From NCBI GenBank assembly GCA_050292445.1, contig JBNKLQ010000079.1, positions 1-22,295 of the forward strand: a stretch of DNA of 22,295 nucleotides, written 5' to 3'. The DNA is from Leptofilum sp050292445. Lineage in GTDB: Bacteria; Chloroflexota; Anaerolineae; Promineifilales; Promineifilaceae. A program made the position numbers and the translations under genes. Positions 16,015 through 22,295 of the stretch are shown here, piece by piece (positions within the stretch are counted from its first letter, which is position 1; every line of letters begins with the position of its first letter). The notes under the pieces are model-generated. The model was not told where the DNA came from. It did no database searches and was given only the letters and a program-made list of their open reading frames with translations.

Positions 16015-16045
16015 AAAAAACGACTAATAAACGTTTACGATGACC

Positions 16046-17767
16046 TTATTCGTCCTTCCAAACTTCATAAAGTAGATCGTAGGCCGTTGGATGCGCCTGC
16101 ACATTTTGGAATTTGTCCGAGGTAACATTCCAGATATTCTTCCAGAAGCTGTTCCCAATTGGGCCACGATCCTGCATGATGTCCTCAAGTTGCGACATCA
16201 AACCGCGCCGCTCCTCTACATCAAGAGTGGCTTGGGCCTGCCGCAGTACATCTTCAAATTCCTCGTCAACCCAGCGTGTTTCGTTCCAGTTGCCGATGGC
16301 TTCTTCTGTGTAAGCCAGAGGCAACAGCATGACAGCCACAGGACGATGTGTCCAGGAAGTAATGCCAAGGTCAACCTCAGTCCAGCGCGACCAATAGCCA
16401 TTTGGTTCGGTTATGTCGAGGGCAATGTCAAACCCACCAGCTGCTGCCTGCTCTTTCAAGGCTTGAGCAATTTCTGGTTCAGCCTGATCGTTCTTGGTAG
16501 CCAATGTCACCTGTAGGGGCAATTCCAGCCCATTTTCGGCTGCGTACTCTTCTAGCAAGGCGCGTGCGCCATCTGGATCGTAGGCAGGAATGGGTTTCTC
16601 TGCGTAAGCGGGTTGTACTGGGGCAACATGGGCATCAATGGAAAGTTCACCTTCGCTGAAGTAGGCTAGCTGGAAGATTTGTTCCCGATTTTGGCACATC
16701 TTCAAGGCGGTGCGTACACGGTTGTCGTTCCAGGGTTCCAGATCGACGCGCATGCGCAAAACAAGGCATTGAGCCGTTGTGACAGGCCGCACGGTAAGAC
16801 CGTCTACCTCTTTCAGCGCTTGCCAATCGGATGGACGCGGATCATACATTGAATCAACCTGCCCAGATTGTAAAGCAGCTACACCAGCGTCTTTGTCGCT
16901 GGAGACGTAAATTATTTCATCGAGATAGGGCAGCGGCTGGCCATCCTCACCCATGCGCCAATAATCTTCGCGGCGCTTGAATACAGCCCGTTCACCTTCA
17001 GCATACTCTTCGAGGGTGAAGGCACCGGTGCCCACAGGCTGGCGAATGATGTCGCCTTCAAAGTCGCGATGCAAAACGATGGCGGGATAATGGAACAGGA
17101 ATTCAGGGATGGCGATGTTTGACTGGGTTAGATGCAGCTTAATGGTATAGTCGTCTACCTTTTCCACATCGCTCATGCCGCTGAGAACAGGGGACAGTAA
17201 ACCCAGCATGGAGGAACCCACATCTGGATTGAGCCATTCGCCGATGGTAAACATCACATCATCGGCCGTGAGTTCATCGCCATTATTGAATTTAATTCCC
17301 TGGCGCAGATTGAGGGTCCACTCATCAACGATGTCGTTGGCTTCCCAGCTTTCCAACAGGTAGGGTCGGGTGATGTTGTCAACGCCGGTTTCGGTAAGGT
17401 ATTCGCCAAACTGCCGCACGATATTGGCCCCTTCAACCCAGGACAGGCGCGCGGGGTGGTCAAGTCCTTGTAGATTCATTGAACTTCGATAGGTTCCGCC
17501 ACGTTTCGGGCCGGTTGCGGCCGTTTCAGAACCGGTATCGGTACCGCTATCTGTACTGCCACCTGCTTCGGTAGTGGGTTCATCGGCCGTGCCGCCACCG
17601 CCGCAAGCAGCGGCAACCGTGGCAACGCCAGCAGACATGCCAAGCAAGGTCGCAAAACGCATAAACTCACGCCGACTGATGCGACCTTGTTCTAATTGCT
17701 CATAGGCATTGGGGATTGCGGGATGGATTTTTTCCATCTCCTTTTTTGAGATTTGAGGTACTTTCAC
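16046..17767 (-). CDS. Peptide ABC transporter substrate-binding lipoprotein (SBP_bac_5), Tat-type signal
   Basis: This is an extracytoplasmic solute-binding protein of the OppA/DppA family, first gene of the transport operon. From GTG 17767 the N-terminal tail contains a twin-arginine motif, SRREFMRF (31-38), a hydrophobic stretch, and a lipobox VAAAC with lipidated C55. A Gly/Thr/Ser/Glu-rich tether follows. The mature domain has family landmarks: GGTYRSSMNLQGLDHPA, EWTLNLRQGIKFNNGDELTADDVMFTI, PVGTGAFTLEEY, RVRTALKMCQNREQI and AYDPDGARALLEEY. Use of Tat suggests folding, perhaps with a cofactor, before export. The GTG was chosen because GGAGGAG lies 4 bases upstream; the later ATG 17737 has AAGGAG touching it, which is too close. 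The substrate cannot be read from sequence. Confidence 0.94.
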   Translation of the reverse strand: MKVPQISKKEMEKIHPAIPNAYEQLEQGRISRREFMRFATLLGMSAGVATVAAACGGGGTADEPTTEAGGSTDSGTDTGSETAATGPKRGGTYRSSMNLQGLDHPARLSWVEGANIVRQFGEYLTETGVDNITRPYLLESWEANDIVDEWTLNLRQGIKFNNGDELTADDVMFTIGEWLNPDVGSSMLGLLSPVLSGMSDVEKVDDYTIKLHLTQSNIAIPEFLFHYPAIVLHRDFEGDIIRQPVGTGAFTLEEYAEGERAVFKRREDYWRMGEDGQPLPYLDEIIYVSSDKDAGVAALQSGQVDSMYDPRPSDWQALKEVDGLTVRPVTTAQCLVLRMRVDLEPWNDNRVRTALKMCQNREQIFQLAYFSEGELSIDAHVAPVQPAYAEKPIPAYDPDGARALLEEYAAENGLELPLQVTLATKNDQAEPEIAQALKEQAAAGGFDIALDITEPNGYWSRWTEVDLGITSWTHRPVAVMLLPLAYTEEAIGNWNETRWVDEEFEDVLRQAQATLDVEERRGLMSQLEDIMQDRGPIGNSFWKNIWNVTSDKFQNVQAHPTAYDLLYEVWKDE

Positions 17768-17838
17768 GTTTCTCCTCCAAGATAAGTGATGCTGCCATGC
17801 AAGCAGAAAGATGCAGCTTAGGCAACCTGCAAACATGC

Positions 17839-17853
17839 CAACAATGATTGTTG
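17839..17853. repeat. Palindrome CAACAATGATTGTTG
   Basis: Perfect 6-bp arms around a 3-base centre lie in the untranslated leader of the transport operon, between the strong ribosome-binding sequence and the real start. It could be an operator or an RNA stem. Confidence 0.45.
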
Positions 17854-17885
17854 ATAAATCAGGGGATCATTTTTTTCTCTGGGCC

Positions 17886-17895
17886 TCACCTCCTT
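17886..17895 (-). promoter_or_regulatory. Near-complete Shine-Dalgarno sequence AAGGAGGTGA without its own gene
   Basis: On the operon strand this is a full match to the 16S anti-Shine-Dalgarno, far stronger than those of the genes here. It lies about 118 bases before the binding-protein GTG. The only ATG nearby, 15 bases away at 17870, opens a 3-codon frame (Met-Ile-Pro-stop, 17859-17870). It may stall or load ribosomes on the leader. Confidence 0.5.
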
Positions 17896-17916
17896 GTTTA
17901 AAGCGAGAAACTTGGT

Positions 17917-17934
17917 TTGTGGATTAACCCACAA
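17917..17934. promoter_or_regulatory. Operator-like palindrome TTGTGGATTAACCCACAA
   Basis: An 18-bp palindrome with a single mismatched pair lies just upstream of the strong ribosome-binding sequence. Its size and place fit a dimeric repressor or activator site for the peptide-transport operon. No regulator gene for it is evident in the window except the distant IclR protein. Confidence 0.5.
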
Positions 17935-18178
17935 TTTTTAAGTGATACTTCAGACTATTTTTGCGTTTTGGGGGGGCATTGATTGGTACGCCTGAATAGA
18001 CGTGGAGGGGATAATGCAGATGGATTTTGGAAATGTGAAAAAAAGCCATGACTGCCTATTTTTCTATCAAGAAAGCTGCTCTATTAACAATAAATCAGAG
18101 TAATAGTAACAGTTATGTTTTCTTCCCGTATGGAGCAAGTAGATAATAACATGATATAGGGTACCTGCCAAATAATTA

Positions 18179-18195
18179 ATATATCAGTGATATAT
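18179..18195. repeat. Palindrome ATATATCAGTGATATAT
   Basis: Perfect 8-bp arms around a single central base lie in the AT-rich divergent region, about 170 bp before the DUF3048 gene. It resembles a repressor-type operator, but AT-rich palindromes also arise by chance. Confidence 0.4.
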
Positions 18196-18353
18196 CAACC
18201 AGGTGAATAGTCAGATCGCATACAACTAAAATTTTCAGCCAAGTTCGGATTGCACTTTTAGCACTTATAAATAAGAAAGGGATCAAATCACAGACTATCT
18301 TATTAATCGGTAAGCAATGTTACGAAAATAGCGTCTCAAGGTGTGGATTCAGA

Positions 18354-18359
18354 TACAAT
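18354..18359 (+). promoter_or_regulatory. Putative -10 box next to the DUF3048 start (leaderless transcript)
   Basis: TACAAT ends 6 bases before the ATG at 18366, so transcription would begin at or within a base or two of the start codon. No ribosome-binding site precedes the ATG, which fits leaderless translation. No good -35 box is seen at 17 bp, which weakens the call. Confidence 0.4.
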
Positions 18360-18365
18360 AAAACG

Positions 18366-19586
18366 ATGTTTAGCACACTGTGTCGCACATTTTTTTTCGT
18401 AGTGTTTTGGGGATCGGTCATCCTTTTAATTGCCTGTAGTGAGCCTGAGGCTTTGCCAACGCTCGTCCCAGCAATTACTTTGGAGACGACGGTAGCGAGT
18501 CCAACGATTGTGTCGACTTTTACGCCTGAACCGGTGGCTGAGGTAGTGGATACGGTTACACCTTTCCCTACGGTGACTCTAGAACCCACCACGCAGCCTA
18601 CCCCTCTTGTGGCTTTGGTGCTTTCTGGCCCCGATGATTTTGGCAGTGATCGCAATCCGTTGACAGGTGAGGTTGTGGCAGAACCGGAAAATTTGTTAAG
18701 ACGGCCGTTAGCCATCAAAGTTTCCAACAGCCCGCCAAAATATGCCCGCCCGCAGAATGGATTGAGTCAGGCGGATTTGGTGTTTGAACACGTCACCGAA
18801 GCGGACATCACCAGATTTACGGCGATTTTTTACAGTCAAACGCCGCCCGACATTGGCCCGGTGCGCAGCGCCCGCCTCATTGATAAGGAACTGCCTGCCA
18901 TGTATGATGCCGCCCTGGCGATGTCGGGCGCACATCCCTTGGTATCGCAGCGGCTGCATGGCTCCGACATTGGCGACCGCATTTTGCGCTCGCATGAAAC
19001 TGGCTTTTATCGTACGGGTGAGGACAAGCCGTGGGAACACACCTTGCACGCCGATCCGGCTGGGTTGTGGCAGGCCATCGCGGCGCATGAGGAAGATCGG
19101 CCGCCGGAATTTACGGCCTGGATGACGTTCAGCAGCCTGCCGCCAATAGGAGGCGCTGCCGCTAATCGCATACAGGTGGCGTACGATACGTACACGTTGG
19201 TGGAATGGGTGTACGATCCAGCCAACGGCCGTTACTGGCGTTCGTCCGATGGAGAGCCAACCATTGATGCTAACAAAGGGGAACAGATCAGTGCGGCCAA
19301 TGTGATTTTGTTAACGGCCGTTCACGAACAAGACAAATCAATCTGCCTCACCCACAACAACGGTATCTGTTCCGACTGGCCAATTGAAATCCAGATTTGG
19401 GGGCAAGGAGACGCCATTATTTTGCGCGATGGCAAGCAATTCCCTGTGACCTGGCTGCGCGAAAACCGCAGCGATATGTTCACCTTCGTCGATGCCGATG
19501 GCAACACCGTGCCGCTGCAAATTGGCAACAGTTGGTTCCAGATATTGCCTCACTATTACAATAATCCCGTTACCATACAGCCTTAG
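18366..19586 (+). CDS. DUF3048 lipoprotein (YerB-like)
   Basis: The signal peptide ends in a lipobox LIAC (lipidated C24). A Thr/Pro/Val-rich tether follows at 25-90, and then two DUF3048 parts. The N-terminal part is about 105-245 (NPLTGEVV, RRPLAIKVSNSPPKYARPQNGLSQADLVFEH, DIGPVRSARLIDKELPAMYDAALAMSGA). The C-terminal part is about 265-400 (ANRIQVAYDTYTLVEWVYDPANGRYWRSSDGEPTIDA, ISAANVILL, GKQFPVTWLRENRSDMFTF). The family is a widespread surface lipoprotein; Bacillus YerB is a member, and its biochemical role is not settled. The length is full. The gene is monocistronic and faces away from the peptide transporter across a shared control region, so a cell-envelope link is possible but unproven. 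Confidence 0.93.
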   Translation: MFSTLCRTFFFVVFWGSVILLIACSEPEALPTLVPAITLETTVASPTIVSTFTPEPVAEVVDTVTPFPTVTLEPTTQPTPLVALVLSGPDDFGSDRNPLTGEVVAEPENLLRRPLAIKVSNSPPKYARPQNGLSQADLVFEHVTEADITRFTAIFYSQTPPDIGPVRSARLIDKELPAMYDAALAMSGAHPLVSQRLHGSDIGDRILRSHETGFYRTGEDKPWEHTLHADPAGLWQAIAAHEEDRPPEFTAWMTFSSLPPIGGAAANRIQVAYDTYTLVEWVYDPANGRYWRSSDGEPTIDANKGEQISAANVILLTAVHEQDKSICLTHNNGICSDWPIEIQIWGQGDAIILRDGKQFPVTWLRENRSDMFTFVDADGNTVPLQIGNSWFQILPHYYNNPVTIQP

Positions 19587-19621
19587 GAAAGATAAACTCT
19601 TTTTGTTGAGGAAAATATCAA

Positions 19622-19671
19622 AGATTACGCAGATTGAAAAGATTTTTTAATTCGTTCAATCTGCGTAATCT
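19622..19671. repeat. Perfect 17-bp inverted repeat, intergenic
   Basis: AGATTACGCAGATTGAA and its exact complement TTCAATCTGCGTAATCT flank a 16-base AT-rich loop containing a T6 run. It sits in the 116-bp gap between the DUF3048 and MFS genes. The wording recalls ATTACGCAGATT-type intergenic repeats seen in many environmental genomes. It may be a small hairpin element, and it could also act as a terminator of the upstream gene. Confidence 0.7.
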
Positions 19672-19702
19672 GTTGATGAAAAACTTTATCGAGTAATGCC
19701 AT

Positions 19703-20953
19703 ATGTTTTTACGACTTTTGCAAAAACTCCGCGCCGTTGAACCGTGGCAGCGCACTTTGTACATTATGTTTGTGGCCCAACTGCTAACGGCCGTTGGCTT
19801 TTCCGTCATCTTTCCCTTTTTGTCGCTTTATGTGACCGAACTGGGGAGCCGCACCTCGTTGAGTGTGGAATTTTTGGCTGGGGCAGTCTTTTCCGCCCAG
19901 GCAATTACCATGATGATTGCCTCGCCGATTTGGGGAGCGGTGGCGGATCGATACGGCCGTAAGCTCATGGTTGAGCGAGCCATGTTTGGCGGTGCGGTCA
20001 TCATGCTGCTGATGGGGTTTGTGCGTTCTGGCGAAGAACTGGTGTTTCTCCGCGCCCTCCAAGGAATGATCACCGGTACCGTGGCGGCGGCAAACGCCTT
20101 AGTGGCTTCTGTGGCGCCGCGCCAGCGCAGTGGGTATGCCATGGGTCTCCTGCTCATGGGCCAAACGACGGGCATCGCTATTGGTCCGTTGATTGGGGGC
20201 GTGCTGGCGGATGCCTTTGGCTATCAGCTTACCTTTATGGTGACGTCGGTGCTGCTGCTGGTTGGTGGGATTTTGGTCTTTTGGGGCGTGGAGGAAAAGT
20301 TTGTGCCTCGGTTAGACGCCGCCACGGTCAAACACAGTTTTTTGGCCGATTGGCAGCATGTTTTCCAGGCGGATGGCGTGATTTTGGCCTACACGCTGCG
20401 CTTTTTGGCCAATTTAGGTCGTGTGCTGCTTACGCCGTTTGCTCCTCTGTTTATTGCCACCTTGCTGGTGGATACCAGCCATCTCAACACCATTACTGGC
20501 CTGGTGATTGCCGTATCGGCCGCGGCGGGGACGATTACGGCCGTTTATCTCGGCCGTCTAGGCGATCGCATTGGGCATGGTCGGGTGCTCAAATGGAGCG
20601 CTTTAGCTGCTGGGCTGCTCTTTTTGCCGCAAAGTCTGGTGACCAATGCCGGGCAGCTGCTCGTCTTGCAGGCGCTAACCGGGGCGGCAGCTGGCGGTAT
20701 TGTGCCCGCCATTAGCGCCTTGCTGGCCCGCTACACGCAGCCTGGCGAAGAAGGCAGCGTCTACGGCATCGACAACTCTATTGTGGCCGGGGCCAGAGCC
20801 GCCGCCCCGTTGGTCGGATCGATCATTGCTTACTGGTTTGATTTGCGGGCGACTTTTTTGGCAACGGCGGTCGTCTTTTTGCTGGTGGCCGTGCTCTCCT
20901 TCGCCCGTCTACCTTCTGAAGAAGGGATACCCCTGCCGCACCTGGGTGATTAA
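19703..20953 (+). CDS. Major facilitator superfamily transporter, exporter-like
   Basis: This is a polytopic inner-membrane protein of 416 residues with about 12 hydrophobic helices. MFS motif A is GAVADRYGRKLMV (78-90) between helices 2 and 3, and a partner copy GRLGDRIGHGRVL lies between helices 8 and 9. The ALQGMITGTVAAANALVASVAPRQRSGYAMGLLLMGQTTGIAIGPLIGG stretch fits the drug:H+ antiporter-type group (motif C-like glycines in helix 5). It probably uses the proton gradient to export small molecules; the substrate is unknown. ATG 19703 has only a weak upstream GAG. It starts just after the inverted repeat and ends in a hairpin terminator overlapping its stop. It is followed by two enzymes of modification-type families. 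Confidence 0.92.
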   Translation: MFLRLLQKLRAVEPWQRTLYIMFVAQLLTAVGFSVIFPFLSLYVTELGSRTSLSVEFLAGAVFSAQAITMMIASPIWGAVADRYGRKLMVERAMFGGAVIMLLMGFVRSGEELVFLRALQGMITGTVAAANALVASVAPRQRSGYAMGLLLMGQTTGIAIGPLIGGVLADAFGYQLTFMVTSVLLLVGGILVFWGVEEKFVPRLDAATVKHSFLADWQHVFQADGVILAYTLRFLANLGRVLLTPFAPLFIATLLVDTSHLNTITGLVIAVSAAAGTITAVYLGRLGDRIGHGRVLKWSALAAGLLFLPQSLVTNAGQLLVLQALTGAAAGGIVPAISALLARYTQPGEEGSVYGIDNSIVAGARAAAPLVGSIIAYWFDLRATFLATAVVFLLVAVLSFARLPSEEGIPLPHLGD

Positions 20954-20981
20954 TTCCGCGAGCAGTTTTCGGGGAATTTTT
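20952..20981 (+). terminator. Rho-independent terminator overlapping the MFS stop codon
   Basis: A 9-bp stem with one mismatch (AATTCCGCG against CGGGGAATT) and a 9-base loop runs into TTTTT. The stem begins on the last bases of the TAA. It separates the MFS gene from the kinase/acetyltransferase pair. Confidence 0.6.
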
Positions 20982-21024
20982 AGGCGCTTGCACATTTGTA
21001 AAGCCGTGGCAAACTTGTGCCCTT

Positions 21025-21891
21025 ATGGACGCCACTCAACCATTCACCGACGCCATTCAGGCTGCTTACCCGGATTTTGTGCTGGAAACGGCCGTTTTCA
21101 ACCAGGAAGGCCAATACAACCACGTCTTGCTGGTGAACGAAAACACTGTTTTCCGTTTTCCCCGTTTTGCAGGCGGTGTAGAACAGCTGGCTCTGGAGAC
21201 AAAAATTTTAACGGCCGTTCAGCCCTATCTCCCGTTACCTGTTCCTAATCCACGATACATTCAGTTCCAAAACCTGGAAGTGGGGCAAGCCTTCATGGGC
21301 TACGAGCTAATTCCCGGTGAGCCGCTGATGCCCCAAGCCTTTGCCAAAATTAGTGACAAGACGGCCGTTGCCGTCCAGATTGCTCGCTTTTTGCAGGCGC
21401 TGCACGCTGTGCCCATTCGCGACCTGATTGATGAGCCATTGCCGGTGAGCGACACCGAAGAAGAGTGGTGGAATGTGTACGGCCGTATCCAAACCAAACT
21501 GTTCCCCTACATGCGCCTGGATGCCTGCAAGGCCGTTGCCCACCATTTTGAAAGTGTGCTTAACGATCCCAGCCAGTATCAATTTGAACCAGTCCTACGC
21601 CATGGTGATTTTGGCACCGGAAACCTGCTGCACAATCCCGTCACGCAGCAAATGAGCGGCATCATCGACTTTGGCTTCACCGTTCTGGGCGATCCTGCTT
21701 TTGACGTGGCTGGACTGCTTACCTATGGTGAACCATTTGTGCAATCAGTAGCCACGCACTATCCAACGATTCACAATTTTTGGCCGCGCATCTGGTTTTA
21801 CAAAGGCACGTTTGCCCTTTTTGAGGCGCTGTATGGCATTGAAAATGGGGATGAACTGGCGTTTCAGCGCGGCTTGGAGGCATATGTCTAG
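21025..21891 (+). CDS. Aminoglycoside phosphotransferase (APH)-family kinase
   Basis: This is a small-molecule kinase of the APH fold. The N-lobe has VFRFPRFAGG (42-51), with Arg44 where many relatives have the ATP-binding Lys, and E58 in the partner helix. The C-lobe has the catalytic loop LRHGDFGTGNLL (191-202: catalytic D195, N200) and the metal-binding IIDFGFTVLGDPAFDVA (D215). The chain is full length at 288 residues. Family members phosphorylate aminoglycosides, other sugars, choline or amino alcohols; nothing here shows a resistance role. It begins after the MFS terminator with only a poor promoter-like TTGCAC in front, and its last 8 bases overlap the next start codon. Co-expression with the acetyltransferase is therefore likely. 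Confidence 0.9.
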   Translation: MDATQPFTDAIQAAYPDFVLETAVFNQEGQYNHVLLVNENTVFRFPRFAGGVEQLALETKILTAVQPYLPLPVPNPRYIQFQNLEVGQAFMGYELIPGEPLMPQAFAKISDKTAVAVQIARFLQALHAVPIRDLIDEPLPVSDTEEEWWNVYGRIQTKLFPYMRLDACKAVAHHFESVLNDPSQYQFEPVLRHGDFGTGNLLHNPVTQQMSGIIDFGFTVLGDPAFDVAGLLTYGEPFVQSVATHYPTIHNFWPRIWFYKGTFALFEALYGIENGDELAFQRGLEAYV

Positions 21892-22295
21892 CGCGCCGTC
21901 AACATGGCAGCTTTTGCTGCGCCCCATCACCGCCGATGATGTGCGCCAGATCCTCACCTGGCGCTACGAACCGCCCTACGACATCTACAACATGGGTAGC
22001 GATGTGCCAGACTCTATTGAATTAGCCGAAGCGATTGATTACTTTTTGCAGCCCCAATATCATTTTCAGACGATGCTGTGCCAACCAACTGGCGAACTGG
22101 CAGCTTTTTGCAGCTTTGGCCAGGATGGGCAGGTAGCGGGTGGCGATTATAGTGCTCCGGCAATAGATATTGGTATGGGGGTGCATCCACAAAACACGGG
22201 GCGGGGTCTTGGTGGTATGTTTGCCGGGGCGGCGATTGCGTTTGCCCAAGAAAATTTCAGTCTGCCACGACTGCGCGTGACGATTGCCGAATTTA
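21884..22295 (+). CDS. GNAT-family N-acetyltransferase, C-terminus cut by window edge
   Basis: I translated 137 codons by hand from ATG 21884; the frame is still open at the window end. It begins LLRPITADDVRQILTWRYEPPYDIYN, typical of GNAT proteins that act on small molecules or protein ends. It contains the acetyl-CoA-binding motif A, IDIGMGVHPQNTGRGLGGMF (about 96-115), with the pyrophosphate loop RGLGG. The start overlaps the APH-family stop by 8 bp, and GGAGG lies 3 bases upstream, so translation is coupled. The APH plus GNAT pair may modify a shared substrate or may just be a local operon. The missing C-terminus is a window artefact. Confidence 0.9.
   Translation, partial: MSSAPSTWQLLLRPITADDVRQILTWRYEPPYDIYNMGSDVPDSIELAEAIDYFLQPQYHFQTMLCQPTGELAAFCSFGQDGQVAGGDYSAPAIDIGMGVHPQNTGRGLGGMFAGAAIAFAQENFSLPRLRVTIAEF

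Larger units (their letters stand above)
17768..18365. promoter_or_regulatory. AT-rich divergent control region of the transport operon and DUF3048 gene
   Basis: This gap of about 600 bp is the only gene-free stretch above 300 bases. It holds three palindromes (17839-17853, 17917-17934, 18179-18195), a G7 run near 17970, a very strong ribosome-binding sequence on the minus strand at 17886-17895, and a TACAAT box beside the plus-strand ATG. The middle part (about 18000-18350) is AT-rich with no open frame that looks coding on either strand. It must hold the promoters of two divergent units. Confidence 0.6.
879..21488. repeat. Dispersed palindrome ACGGCCGT (AACGGCCGTT), 32 copies
   Basis: By hand I count 32 copies of ACGGCCGT, 16 of them the full AACGGCCGTT. 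First bases of the 10-mers are 879, 1030, 1471, 2800, 2862, 3837, 4739, 5685, 5735, 6237, 6673, 6826, 7636, 8103, 8486, 9306, 9837, 9961, 10218, 10316, 12744, 15032, 18700, 19224, 19313, 19786, 19952, 20536, 21087, 21210, 21360 and 21479. Nearly all are inside genes, on both strands and in all frames. Near misses with one changed end base (for example ACGGCCGC, ACGGCCGA) are also common. The span given covers the first to last copy and is not one continuous element. Confidence 0.9.

Noticed and set aside
17737..17836. Longer N-terminus for the binding protein from an ATG at 17836
   Set aside because: The GTG at 17767 has GGAGGAG at the right distance and gives a normal Tat-lipoprotein signal; the extension would put an extra hydrophobic, Cys-containing stretch before it.
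21025..22295. APH-family kinase and GNAT acetyltransferase next to an MFS pump as an antibiotic-resistance cassette
   Set aside because: No integron, transposon or insertion-sequence signals are present, the copies of the host palindrome in these genes suggest long residence, and both families have many housekeeping members.

Overview
The window reads as ordinary bacterial chromosome, most likely from an uncultured Chloroflexota (Anaerolineae/Caldilineae-like) organism. That is an inference from three things: Thr/Pro-rich linkers on exported proteins, a DUF3048 lipoprotein beside a Chloroflexota-style peptide transporter, and a PilN/PilO pair with large extra exported domains. I see no rRNA, tRNA, CRISPR array, transposase or phage gene. 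GC content is moderate, and AT-rich stretches are confined to intergenic DNA.

Layout. (1) 1-4200, minus strand: a signalling operon with a GAF-PAS-GAF hybrid histidine kinase carrying a C-terminal receiver, a small stand-alone PAS-like protein, and an inverted hybrid (receiver followed by histidine kinase) that runs off the left edge. (2) 4485-7462, plus strand: a PilN-like and a PilO-like inner-membrane protein with overlapping stop and start codons. PilN carries two PPC-like repeats and a BACON-like domain; PilO carries a TPR-like region and a LysM domain. No pilM lies beside them. (3) 7526-10376, minus strand: a protein I cannot name, an IclR regulator with a clear promoter, and a methylaspartate ammonia-lyase-like enolase-superfamily protein that seems to have lost its catalytic residues. 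(4) 10375-10800, plus strand: a small membrane-anchored protein whose start codon overlaps that of the divergent lyase-like gene. (5) 10858-17767, minus strand: a CBS-ACT protein, then (reading against the coordinates) a complete Opp/Dpp-type peptide uptake operon, namely a Tat-lipoprotein binding protein, two permeases and a fused double ATPase. (6) 17768-18365: an AT-rich control region with several palindromes. (7) 18366-22295, plus strand: a DUF3048 lipoprotein, an MFS exporter-like protein, an aminoglycoside-phosphotransferase-family kinase and a truncated GNAT acetyltransferase.

The most striking signal is not a gene. The 8-bp palindrome ACGGCCGT, usually extended to AACGGCCGTT, occurs 32 times by my hand count, against well under one expected by chance. 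It sits inside genes on both strands and in all three reading frames (read as T-A-V, N-G-R or x-R-P). That points to selection or copying at the DNA level, comparable to the cyanobacterial HIP1 octamer. It is nearly absent from 10.3-18.7 kb, which covers the CBS gene and the peptide-transport operon and so may have a separate history. Other leads are the degenerate lyase homologue with its IclR/unknown-gene neighbours, a 110-residue insertion in the DppB-like permease, a strong but misplaced ribosome-binding sequence in the transport-operon leader, and a perfect 17-bp inverted repeat at 19.6 kb.
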